DNA from: Zonotrichia leucophrys gambelii | Taxonomy: Eukaryota; Chordata; Aves; Passeriformes; Passerellidae | Assembly: GCF_028769735.1 (NCBI RefSeq) | Contig: NC_088171.1 | Span: forward strand, 127,490,533 to 127,554,532 | Direction: 5' to 3' | Length of the DNA: 64,000 bases | Shown: positions 46,826 to 58,900 of the stretch, piece by piece | Numbering within the stretch: the first letter of the stretch is position 1 | Layout of the letters: each line of letters begins with the position of its first letter | Program-made: the position numbers and the translations under genes | The notes under the pieces: generated by a model | Databases searched by the model: none | What the model saw: only the letters and a program-made list of their open reading frames with translations | What the model was told of the DNA's origin: nothing

Positions 46826-49606
46826 ATGGCACAGGGTCCACAGCCTCAGTACCCAGCCCTGGTTGCTGAGGTGAGTGGCTCTGGTGCCAACTTGTTCTGC
46901 AGCAGAGCACCCCAGTGTGGTACCCAGAGGCTTCCCAAACTGGGACAACTTCATGTGGAACACAAAGAGATGCCAGGAGCCCTCAGCTCACATCAGCTGC
47001 CAGGACCTGGCAGGGCCTGAAGCAATGGTGGCCAGGCCCCACACATGTAAAAGGAGCCCCTGGGGAGTGCTGGTCACCAGGAGCATTGCCAGCAGGATGG
47101 ACAGAGGCTGGGGCAGTCAGCAGGACATAGTGTGGCAGTCTGGGCAGCAGCTGGCACAGAAGGGGTGCATGAAGGGCACTGAAATCCAGGCAGCTCCACC
47201 AGGGAGCAGCTGTGTCCCCCAGGCAGAAGCACTGAGAGAGAGAGCTCCGGTGGGGACACGCTGCCACCCTGGTGCCAGCTGGAGCTGTGCCCAGCTCTGA
47301 TGCCAGAATGGATGGCAAGAGTGAGCAGCCTGGTGGTGGTGCACCCACACACAGGAGCTCCTCTACCCTCTGCCAGAGGCTGAGGAGTATCAGGGGGTGT
47401 GAGAGACAGACTGCTGGAATTGAACCTTGCCTTCCCTGGGAGGGGCCTGACAGACTGACAGCTGGTACGATGTGGAGCATTCCCTGTCCCCTCACTGCAT
47501 GGCTGAACACATGAGTTAAGGGGTTGGGTGACAATGCTGCCTGATGCCTCAGGTGCATCTCCTCTGAGGCTGCTCCACCTCAAAAGGGGGCCCATAATAG
47601 GTAGGAGGCTCTGCAAGTGGAACTGGGCAATGATGAGGACAATGGTTCCTGCAGTGTGGAGATGTCCCAGAGGTTGTTACCTTATGACCCATGTCAAAAC
47701 TACTTCCATAAAGAAAGAATCATCATTCTTTCTTTATGTCACTGTCATAGCAGGCTCTGCCAAGGGGAACAGAAGAAACAGTCTGGACCTACTTCTCAGA
47801 GAATTTTGTGCCTCCCTGGTGTGTGTGTTAAAGATGAGAAAGGAAAACTTCCTATCCTGGAATGGCCCTCAGGTTATCAGCCATCATGGATTTTTCAAAT
47901 GGGCAGGGATGAAGCGGCAACAAGAATGCCAAGGACAATCAAGAGAGCCTTCAGGTCTTTGGGACAACTAGTTAAGGCATCAGGACCACAGTTGCAGGGA
48001 ATGATGAAGGAAGAAATTGATAGAGCCAGGAGAATAATATCTGGCTTGCTATTTAGTGTTATTGGCAGAACTATTTAGTGTTATTGGCAAACCTTTCCCT
48101 GTCTCAAAGGGAGTGGACACAGGAGTTAGGAGTGCTCATGGAGAGAGCTTTAACCTAAATTTTAAGGAGGAAGGGGTTAAAACAAGGATCACTGGAGATA
48201 AGCTTGGGGGTGGCATTCCAGTGTTTGAGGGATGGTGCACTAGTGAGGTCCTTCTGCCTGGTTTCTTCATAGATCTAGGAAATGGAGGTCTATAAGACCA
48301 CAAGGATGAAAGGCTTATTGATGTGCTAGAAACCATAGAAGTGCCTGAGAACAGTCATGCAGGAATTTGAGCTTCTTCTCCTGAAAAAGGTAGAGGGCTC
48401 AATAACCCAACTGAAATGCCTTTACACCAGTTCACACAGCATGGGCAACAAACAGGAGAAACTGGGAGCACTTGTGCAGCAGAAAAATTAAGACATAGTT
48501 GTCATCATACCACCATTGTGGGATGAGTCACACAACTGGAATGCTGCAATGGATGGCTATAAATTCCTCAGGAGGGATGGGCAAGGAAGGGGCGGTGCTG
48601 GGGTAGCCTTCTACGTTGGGAGTGCTTCGGTTCTCTAGAGCTTAATGATGGTGAGGATAGGGTTGAGTGTTTCTGGGTAAGAATCGGGGGAAGGCCAACA
48701 AGGCAATTATCATGGTGGGAGTCTGTTACAAGCCTCCCAACCAAGATGAAAAGGCAGATGAAATATTCTATAGGCAGCTGCAAGAAGTCTCACAATCACT
48801 TTCATATGTTCTCTTGAGGGTATTAACTAGATCAAGGTCACTGGCCTGTGGCCAACACTGTGAGGTTCAGCAAGGCAAAGTGCTGGGTCTTGCACTTGAA
48901 CCACGACACCCCCTGCAATGCTATGGGCTTGGGGAAGAGTGTCTGGAAAGTTGCCTGGCTGGAAATGACCTGGAAGTGTTGGTCAACAGCCAGCTGAACA
49001 TGGGCTGGCCGTGTGCCCAGTGACATCCTGGCTGGTGTCAGAAATGCTGTGGCCAGCAGGATTGAGGCAGTGATTGTCCTGTACTCAGCACTGGTGAGGC
49101 CACACCTTGAGTCTGGGGTTTAGTTTTGGGCCTCTCACTATGTGAGGGACACTGGAGCGTGTCCTGAGAAGGGCCACAAAGCTGATGAAGGATCTAGAGA
49201 GTAAATCAGATGAGCAGCAGCTGGGGATGCTAGGGCTGTTTATCCTGGAGAAAAAGAGGCTCAGGGAGACCTTATGGCTCTACATGAAAGGAGGGTGTAG
49301 TGAGGTGGGGGTTGGTTTCTTCTCCCACGTAACATGTGACAGGACAAGAGGAAATGGCCTCAAATTACACCAGGGGAGATCTAGGTTGTACATTTGAAAA
49401 ATTTTCTTTATGCATAGAGCTGTCAAGCATTAGAACAGGCTGCTCAAGGAAATGCTAGTCACCATGCCTAGAGGTATTTAAAAGGTGTGTCAATGTGGCA
49501 CCTAGGGACGTGATTTAGTGGTGGACTTTGCAGTGACAGGTTAGTTGTTGGACCCAATGATCTTAAAAGTCTTTCCAATTTAACATTTCTATGATTCTAC
49601 GATTCT
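46826..49606 (+). mobile_element. CR1 LINE with long 5' region and internal deletion
   Basis: A CR1 element on the plus strand, ending in two terminal 8-mers (ATGATTCT and ACGATTCT, 49591-49606). From about 48400 the sequence matches the start of CR1 ORF2: the endonuclease N-terminal blocks MGNKQEEL and DGYKFLRRDGQGRGGAGVAF, then a GVCYKPPNQDEKADEIFYRQL block near 48720-48780. It then jumps at about 48790-48865 to a KVLHLG-like block downstream of the polymerase, followed by the C-terminal domain (about 49030-49560). The rest of the endonuclease and the catalytic polymerase are missing. The GC-rich 46826-48400 part has the position and length of the 5'UTR and ORF1, with broken frames (for example 47617-48078). 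I assign it to CR1 by position and partial resemblance only. The frames are broken throughout, so it is inactive. Confidence 0.82.
48049..48089. repeat. 19-bp repeat, period 22, inside CR1
   Basis: CTATTTAGTGTTATTGGCA at 48049-48067 recurs at 48071-48089, separated by GAA. It is a local slippage duplication in the ORF1-like part of the element. Confidence 0.9.
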
Positions 49607-52600
49607 AATGTGAGACTGACTGACTTGTTAAAATGGAAATTAAGGCTTATTCCATGCAGTCTTGCACAGTGGTCTTTGTTTGCTTTTCTAATGAATACCT
49701 ATGAGGTCAGAACATGCCATTTTTGGCTGACCTTGCCCTGTTGGGTTACACAGGTGTGTAAAAGATAGCCACTAGCACACCCAGGATTAGGGATGCTTAC
49801 TGAAACTCCTGATTACTTGCTTGACTCACATGGAAAAGCAGTCTGTATTTTTTCTGATTAAAGCATCAGAAAATTCCACTTCAGTGGTGTGTAAAATTTT
49901 TATAAACTCTATTCTGAAACAACATTATCATTATGGTAGTCAGACTGTAAAAGATTGGCTAAATGTGCTCAGCTGTATTTCTCTTTTTTTTTCCTTCTAA
50001 ATATCTTCATGTAATTGTCTTTCTTATTCTATATTTTTATCTAACTTTTTGCATTACAAATATGCATTTGTATGCATGTGTAAACATGCCCCAACACCTC
50101 CAGAATCCTTTCTGTGCACACGAAGTACAGATTATTAATTAATATGCCCACTAGGATGAATATCACCGCATTTAAAATTGCTTCTTAAATTTTACTATTA
50201 AGGTTAATATTACATCATTTAATGAAGGAGCAAAGCTATTATGCTTTTCAGACCAAGTTTCAAAAATATTCATATACAGCATGTTTACAAGAGAACAGAA
50301 AAAGGCAGCCTGGCTTTGGAATATGAATGTAATCTCTACAAAGACCCAACTGTTTCTTGTTTATGACAAAGGAGTAAATAATCCATTGATCTGGCAGCAG
50401 GGCACCTGCCTCACCAACCGACTCTGTATCAGTGGTCCCTGAACCCTCATTATTTTTCCTCAATTAAAGTTCATGGTCTCCTAAAGTCTGTGCTGAGCAG
50501 ATGTACAACTGTTCTTGACTGCTGAACACAGAAGAATCACAAATTTAGAAAACTACTGCCATTTCATAGACGCTAGAAGTGCATCATTTGTTGTGGTGCA
50601 GAAACATTATAAACAATATGTCTCTTTTATAGTCTGCTAAGCCCTCACACTACAGAAAATAATATTAAAGTTCAAAAACTGTCACATAAGCAGCACGTTA
50701 TGAATACTGTAATGTATTTTTTTATGATTCAAATAATGCTTACTGAAATGAAAAAATAAAGTCCTCTGAGGGGTATAATGTAAAAAATGTGACTTATATT
50801 TACTTAGAATTAGAGAAAATTGATGTATGAGCAAAATCAAACTGGAATCAATGATCTGAAGAGAAATTCAAAATATAATAACTGATAAATCACCAAAAGC
50901 AGAATTAAAGTTATGTTTGCTGTATTATCACTTTAGTTCTTTGTAATTGCTTCTTTTGCAGAAATAGGGAAGTCCAGAGAAATAATCAGAAGGGCAATAC
51001 TACTTGCAATTATAATGCAGCAAGACTCTACCTGCTAAATTCAACTGAAGGATACACATTTCACAAGAAACAGCCTTTTAACTCAAGGCCTAAGTACTGT
51101 AGCATATGAAAAGACACCACATTACATACACACTCCCTATAGTGTGTAGTGTTATACATTAGACAGAAAACCAGTTCTCAATAAGGCATGGGGAGATGCT
51201 CATTTCCAGCACTAATCAACTTAAGAAGCAAATGAAACCCACATTTGGGGGGGACAGTTAAAGTTCATACATAGCATTTGTCAGTCTGTCTCCAGCATGA
51301 TTCCAGAACAGCTCTGTTGCCACAGTATGTGCTGGATTGAGTGCAGCAGATTGTGAGTCTATAGGTCAGAGTATGTGCTTGAAGCATCAATAGCTACACC
51401 TGTCATTTTAATTTTTCTGGAAAGAATATGTTATTGTTAACACTGCAACAAGCTTTAGCCACAATCTGACTTTGGGGCTGGGCACTGAATTTTGAAAGAG
51501 TCAGTCATGATGAGGTGGGGGGTGTTTTCTGTAATGCCTGATGGACATACTGCCACTAAGGTGATGTATATAAGCCTGTGTGGAGTTGGAGCTTGGCTTA
51601 CTGACTTAGGTTCTTCTGTGAGACCGTAAACCAGTGTTTGTAAAATAAAAAATGCAGAAAAATAACTTGAGAAAGGAGGGAATTATTAAGAAACTAATTG
51701 TTCAGCCAAAACTACAGAAAATATTACTGGCTGCACTCTTATTAGTGGAGGTCATTTTCTCCTTTCAGCTTTCACAACTGTTAACTTCTCCTGGCTTATT
51801 TTCACAAACATTTTGCAGAAAGATACTTAATCTAATGAAATTGCCACCCGGTAGCTTGCTTAAAACTACTCATGCTGAACTGATGATTCTATCATTATGG
51901 TGTTTGTGGAGGATGTAGGCACCTTTGGACAAAAGGTAATGTTGGTATTTTGGGTGACTCAGAAATTAACAAAGGTAAGTACTGCTGTGCACTGGGGGAT
52001 CAGTTAGTTGTGAAAAGAGTGTTTCTTGAATTTGCATGCAAAGCTTTGCATCTTTTATTTCACTGAAAAAATGGCAGAATTGCCAGGCAGTTCCAGACTT
52101 GCACTAGAAAGAATATAGGTAAGCATGCAATATGAATTTTATATTTGTATGGTACAGGATGTGTTTCTGCATGCCAGGATATGGGACATTTAGTGGGTGA
52201 CAGTCTAACTTGCAAACAAATATGTATTATTAATTACTTGTTAAACCTAAAAGACCATGCTAATACAGAAGTATTTTCTTGCCTCAAATAGATTTGTGTA
52301 CACACATGGTATACCCATGAACTATCCAGAAAGAAACGGAGGTAGAACACAGACCATTTCACTTCAGCAGTACAGGTGCAGTAATGAGGATTAGGAGACA
52401 GTCTTTATTGGACAACAGAAGCTGAGGGCTTTCTTGATGCATTGATATCAGGTATGATTCTAATGGGAAATAGGATCAAACACCAGCAAAATCATTGAGC
52501 TCTGACAGCAGTGCAGTTACAGTGCCTGTGAAGTCATTCTCATGACTCACCCTGCCTGTCAGAGAGCTGCTGTGTCCCAGTGGATTTCTCCATCCTCACC

Positions 52601-55212
52601 CATCTCCTGGAGGAGGGGTGATGATACCAAAACAGCCTCTCAGCTGGCAGCAGGCCATGTTTCCCCTGCCTCTGCAGACCTGATGGCAGCAGCTTCCCAG
52701 CAGTGCCATAGCAGACAGGGCTGATGGCTCCCAGGAGGCAGCAGGGACCAGAAGCAGCAGTGCTGGAATTGGACCTCTACCACCGGTTTGGGGAAAAGAA
52801 CCAGGGGTTTCAGTCCCACAAGCTCTGCTTTGCCATGGAGCATTTCTTTACCAGATGGTGAAATCCACAGGGACAGGCTTCAGCTTTCCACCAAAATTGG
52901 ATAAGCTCAAAAGCAATGAACTTGTCAGAGGAAAAATAAATTCAGTGCACTCCTTTCAAAAAGCCCCACCTTTCACTGATGTCCTGTCTGAAAACATTAC
53001 TGATATCACTTGCTGAGGTACTTAGACAATTTTGGAGGCACAGAACTGGCTGAGGATCAAAAGTTGGACACATCCATGCAGCTCTTGTGCTCTGCAGGAG
53101 TGGGTGCTGCCACACCTGCTGTTCTGCTGAATTATTCATCTCTCTGTGCTAGCAGAAAGGCACAAGTCAACACCTCCTGAACTTAGGGAATAGACACAAT
53201 AAATGAAAAATAAATTTTATAGCTTTTATGCATACTGGTCTACCTTTCCTCTGGAAGTGTACAAAAGAATCAATTGTTTTACAAGTCAGTGCTTACACTT
53301 GCAGATGTGGAAAGAGGCACCTAGTGGTTCCTGGAAAGCATGAAGCCCTAACAATGTGCTCCAAAAAGCTCACAGACACTTAAGTATTAATACAGACTTT
53401 CTCTCTACTGTTTCTATGCTCAGGGCATAAACTATATTTGATGGGCCAGTCCTTTGTGGAACTGGCCTAAGATCTCCATGCTAATGGAGCCCTTTGAATA
53501 TTTTGTATTATTAATACATGAAATTCTACACCCATTCTTTACAGAGCAAAGCCTCTAGAAACCCAGCTTGTTTCAGACCTTCCTGTCACCTGCAGTATCC
53601 TTTCCTTTAAAATGTACTTCAGCATCTCGGGGCTGGAAACATGTTTTTTAAACTATCCCCAAATGTCACCGTAGTGATCAAAAATACCTTCTCTTGAAGC
53701 ATCACTTTTTCACAAACCCTTGGGCTGTCTTTTCTCTGTATGTGTAACAGGACAGCAGCAGATGTTGCAAAAACAATGCACTTTATTTCTAAGTCTATTT
53801 AAATATTGTTTCATTTCTAGGACTCTATTTCTTTTAGTATGTCCAAAAATTTAGTATAGTGGTATATGAGTTCAAATGTATCAAATGGCTTTGACATTGA
53901 AAAGACTCGGTTTTGAAATGTGCCAACTTCCAGACTCAACTTTAGCTTTACCTGACACAAACTATTATTAAGGTTAGTAATTAAAAAAAAAAAACAAATT
54001 AGATGCAAGCTCTCAAGGATTTTGTCTCATTTTGCTGTCCAGTGGAAGAAATGAAGGCTAGATCGTACCCTGGAAATTACAGAAATGCTGGGGTGTTTTG
54101 AGACTCATTGGTCTCATATACTTTTGATGCTGTCTGGTCTGGCACTAGAAAACTTGCTTTTAAATCCTGTCCAAAATTTGAGTGATGGCAGGTCAGGTGT
54201 GGTTCTTGATGAGGTGCAGAGTTTTCTCTGATTACCTCAGTAATTACTTTTTAATATTATTAAACTTTTTACATGAAGTAATTTCTCTCCTGATTGATCC
54301 ACAAAGCTCGGGTCAAAGGCCATCTAATTATAAAAAGTTACAGATCCATCTTCTTCATTTGAAAATACCTCTTGGTCAAGAGCTGAAGCAAAGTTCATAA
54401 TCACACTGCAACTCTCAGAGCATTCTGAATCATTTAAAAGTAAAATATAGATAAATAATTTATTTGCTGATAAAACAGCAGAAAGAAATCCTTCCCTTAC
54501 TGCAAAACCAAACAAAGTTCCATTTTTTTGAGGCCTTGGTTATAAATATAAGATAACAGGAGAAGAGAAATTATTTCAGTTATGCTTTAACAGTGGTTAC
54601 TAAATCAAGATTGCATATTAAAGTATACATTGACATTCTAAACCTTAGTGTAATATTTAATTAAGCCAACTATTACTTTGATCTCCATATTTCTGAGCAG
54701 GGTCCAAAGCCTGTTCTACTACTAGTGAAACCATCATAGAGCTGAATCAATAGTTTATTTCCTCAAACTGTGTAGGAAATACAGTGAGCAAAATACATTG
54801 GAAATAAAAATTGTGAACAGACTGAGGTTAAATTATTTATGGATCATGCTTTTCTTTTATCTTGCAAAGTTGGTTAGCTAAAGAACTTGTTGCAGATCTG
54901 TTAGAGGCTACTGGTCAGGCAGAAATACACACACTGCCATAGGGCCAGTTTGGAATCCATGAGTTCTGTCTACATTAACTGTTTCCCTATAACATATAAA
55001 TGTTTTATTCTTGCTGTACATAATAATATTTCTAAATGGATTATCAATAATGATGCACCAAAATGTAGCTGTGGGTAGCAACTGGGCCCAACTGACAGCA
55101 GTGTTAGCATAAGTGCATGAACTTCAGTGAACCCTGTCAGATGAGGGAGTAACTTTGGCACAGCAAGCTGTTAAAGTCAGATGAGCCAATGAATAGAAAT
55201 AGATGTTCATAT
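49607..55212. other. Intron 5 segment, no gene recognised
   Basis: Mostly AT-rich. A TATATAAG box at 51567-51574 precedes an 88-codon frame (51652-51918). A GC-richer patch at about 52500-53120 has short frames on both strands and no recognised identity. No CR1 was seen between the two flanking elements. Confidence 0.55.
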
Positions 55213-55975
55213 ATTCATAGATCACTTTGTGTTGGAAGATACCTTAGAGATGCCCTGCCATCTGCAAGGACACCTTCCACTAAACCAGGCTGCTCAAAGC
55301 CCCACCCAGCTGCATCTTGAACACTTCCAGGGATGGGGCATTCACAACTTCTCTGGGCAGTGTTTCTGTTGCAGTGTTTCACAACACTCACAATAAAGAA
55401 TTTCTTCCTAATTTATGAACCTACACTCTTTAAACATAAAGCCACTACCTTTGTCCTATCATTACAGACTCTGTAAAAAGTGCCTTTGCAGCTCTCCTGT
55501 AAGCTCCCTTTAGGTATTGGAAGGCACTCTAAGGTCTCCACTGAGCCTTCTTTTCTCCAGACTGAACAACCCCAGCTCTCTCAGCCTGTCCTCAGAGAAG
55601 AGGTGCTCCCACCCCCTGGTCATGGCCCACCTCTGGACCCGCTCCAACAGTCCCATAGGTCCCCAGAGCTGGACACAGAACTCAGGTGGGGTCATGCAAA
55701 AGCATAGTAGAAGGGGCAGGATGCCCTCCCTCCCCCTGCTGGCCATACTGCTTTTGATGCAGCCCAGGATGTGGCTGGCTTTCTGGGTTGCAAGTGCATG
55801 TCTTCTCATCAGGTCATGTCTTCTCATCAAAGCAACACCCTCAAGTCCTTCTCCTCGGGGCTGTTCTCCATTCTCTTCCTCTTTTATAACTGGGGATATC
55901 CCGTGGAGACAGATCCCTGCTAAGCCCTCAACTTTTGGACACTGGTGTCTCCCTCCACGGAACAGCCCCATTAAT
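55213..55975 (-). mobile_element. 5'-truncated CR1 LINE, C-terminal domain of ORF2
   Basis: A CR1 copy on the minus strand. Near its 3' end it has the GTGTTGGAAGATACCTTAGA and CAGGGATGGGGCATTCAC blocks, read on the plus strand. Upstream on the minus strand one frame stays open for about 150 codons (55510-55971) and encodes the CR1 C-terminal blocks LERVQRWAMTRG and RLRELGLFSLEKRRLSGDL. The polymerase core is absent. An 18-bp duplication (55797-55829) repeats LMRRH in this frame. The 3' terminal 8-mers have decayed. Confidence 0.9.
55797..55829. repeat. 18-bp in-frame duplication inside CR1
   Basis: CATGTCTTCTCATCA occurs at 55797-55811 and 55815-55829, a period of 18. The open frame is kept and reads MRRHDLMRRHA on the minus strand. 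Confidence 0.9.
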
Positions 55976-58900
55976 TTGTAAAAAATGCATATATCTGTGA
56001 TTATAAATGTTTTGTATCCAAGTCCATTTAGCCTGAACAGTGATTTGGTCCTGAACTGTTACATTATGTGGGTAAGTCAGACCTCTCCCAGTCAGCTGTT
56101 TACTTCATGTGTATTTAGCCAAGCCCTAAAAACATAATCTCTATGTTTTCAGTGATCTAATCCAGTAACTGAAATTAATATACAAATTGTAAGACATATG
56201 AAAACAAAATTAATATATTTAAAGAGAAATATATTTTAAGAGAAAACTTAAATAGATATTTTTTAAACCAGTTTGTGACTGGGCAATGATAATGTAAGAT
56301 GTGAAGTACAAGGATTTGTAAGAAATCACTTTCTTTTCACTAACATTACCACACTAATATATTTAACATAGACATTTACATGCTTTGCATTTTAAGTGCC
56401 TCTGAAATTCAAGCACCAAGCCTGCACATTTCAGCAGCACCATCAGATGTAATGAGTTATGGTACTATCGGCATGTTGATAAGCTATAGCCCAAAGAAGA
56501 ACAAGAAGGAAGTATAAAAAATATGGCCAGAGGATGGGATAAAATTATCAGCGAGTGTGTTTTCCTGTTTGGTTTTAATCTACATTTAATTAAATTCTTA
56601 TCTTCTGTGTACTTATGGTCGCATTTGAATGGCGAGACTGCATTCATTATGAATGGTAAAACTTAACTCAGAGAACATTTCATGTGGCTTCTTTAAAAAA
56701 AAGGAAAAGGAAAAATACTGTCTTTATTCTTTACACTTAGGTCTTTTTAAAGAAGGGTTAAGTTACTTTAGGCTCAAACGCTGTTCTGCACTTAACCTTT
56801 AGGTTAACTGATTTCTAAACTTGCTCTTTAATATTTTTTATAAAAATACATAATTTGGAAATGCTAATATCAAAATTTTGGTTGAATATAGTCAGGAATG
56901 GGGGAGTAATGAAACGTTAAATTGTTTCCTTCATTCTTAAAACCATAAAATGCTAAGAGAAAATTTCCACTGCTAACAACAAATATACATGTTGGGCTGC
57001 ATTCAGAATTACCTATAGCCATCAATTTCTCTGAAATTAAAAAGATATTTTAAAAAATTCTTAACAATTACTTTTGAGAATCCTAGTTTGTATTATTATC
57101 TTTTTCTCTGTTTTCCAGATCACTGGGCTGACCATGCAGTCCTCTTTGAGCAAAACCCCACTCTCATGTTGTGTAAATGAAAAGGGCAGAATTGGGTACT
57201 TTGTTTTACTTATTAGCTTCAATTTTGGGGGCAGAGGACAAGTGAGATCAGAAATGATACTACCAGCACCAAAATAATATCTAGGCTAAATTATTAAAAG
57301 ATATAACAAAGTGAAACAAAATGGAAAGCCTTCTGCGTGTCCTTATCAGTCACTACAGCAACTAATACACCACATATATTTTAAAACATTCCATTTATCT
57401 ATCGAGGAGATGTTATCACGCAATGCAAAATCATATGACACTGTGTCAGAAATATCCCTGTGACTTTTATATTGCATACATTTATTTTCTATCTTTGAAG
57501 GGACTATCCCTATGACAGTTTAAAGGCATCTTTAAATGAGAGGTATGATGCATTTACACAAACCCAAGCCCTGCCAAAATGAAACCACCTCCAATTAAAC
57601 ACATTCCTGCAGAACCGAATACTCATTTTCCTGAACTAACCTCCACACAAGCCCTTGAAAACCGATCAGCTTTGAAGTGTGGGTTGATAATTAACAAATA
57701 TCGGGAGCTACTGCAGGTAGAACATTTCAGGGTCAAAAGTTCTACTAGGAAAATGAAAACATTGGCACCAGAAAGTAATTGTTTTCTTGCTCATTTGGTT
57801 ATTGATTTTCAACTCCCTCTTCTCCCAGAAGTTTGGATTTTACATATCTTTCCTTCATCCTTATCCCATTCTAGTGTTATGCTACTAAAAATGGAAAAAG
57901 GAAAGGGGGAAAGGCAAAAAGGAAAGGAAAAGCATGGGAGAAATTTAAGAATTGCAACCTGTATAGATTTTGTTCAATGTCTTTTTAGAGCCCACTGGAT
58001 CTAAGTTGTGCTATCAATGGTGAGTTTTTCTTGATAAAGTGCCAGCCGAGATCTGAGTCAGCTGACAGCTTCGTAGCTTTACTCTGCAGTTTCTCATACA
58101 ACATATTGCTATGCTGTGGTTGTTCAGGTTTAGAAACAGAAGTAACTCTAGCAAAGTCCTCCTCCAAGAGAGAATGTTGCAATCATTTCACTAGGCAAAT
58201 ATAATAAAGCAAAATTAAAAGCTCCCTCACTCCAGCATCTACCATTAAGCTTTAATAAAGATTCTGAGATTGATAACTGAGCCATATATCTTCTGTCATC
58301 ATTGCTGGGAGAAATGTTATTGTCATTTCTTTCACCTGTATCCAACTGTATATTGATGTTACCAGAATCTGTCTTCCTTAAGAGTTTGCCAGCTAATTCC
58401 CAACTAAGCCACAATTTAAGCTGAACTAAATCACTTCACCGCATCTGTCGGATCAGTTTGGAGAGACAACACAGTCCTGGCTTAATCCTTTAAACACTGA
58501 GATGTGTAACTATGACACTGAAAGAAGGGAAGGTGGCTGTCCCACATTTCCTCTTCTTACTCAGATCTGAGGTAAACTGAATCACACTCTCAAACATCTG
58601 TCTCTGCAACAGGATTATCAGAGTCGAGCTGACACTGATCCCAATTTAAGTGCCTCAGATACATGCCTAAATTTAGGGGGAATCTGGACCATAGAGCATG
58701 GTGCAGTTGCCATTCAGGAGAGATCAACACTTTTTTCCCCTGTCTGTTCAGATGGCACTGTGTCCTTCTGCAGGGGAGAGGTGAAGCAGTTTGGGAGACA
58801 CAGCAAAAGGGTACAAGGAAAAAAATATCCTTCCTTAGAAGAATCATTACTCTTGGATTTAGGAACCATATTAATGTGGTCACTTTCCTATGCATTTAAT

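Noticed and set aside
46983..47616. Minus-strand frames of 180-191 codons
   Set aside because: They lie in the GC-rich 5' part of a plus-strand CR1, overlap each other in different frames and resemble no known protein.
57579..58004. 141-codon plus-strand frame
   Set aside because: No recognisable domain, a low-complexity GKGERQKGKEK stretch and AT-rich intronic context; a chance open frame is the simpler explanation.
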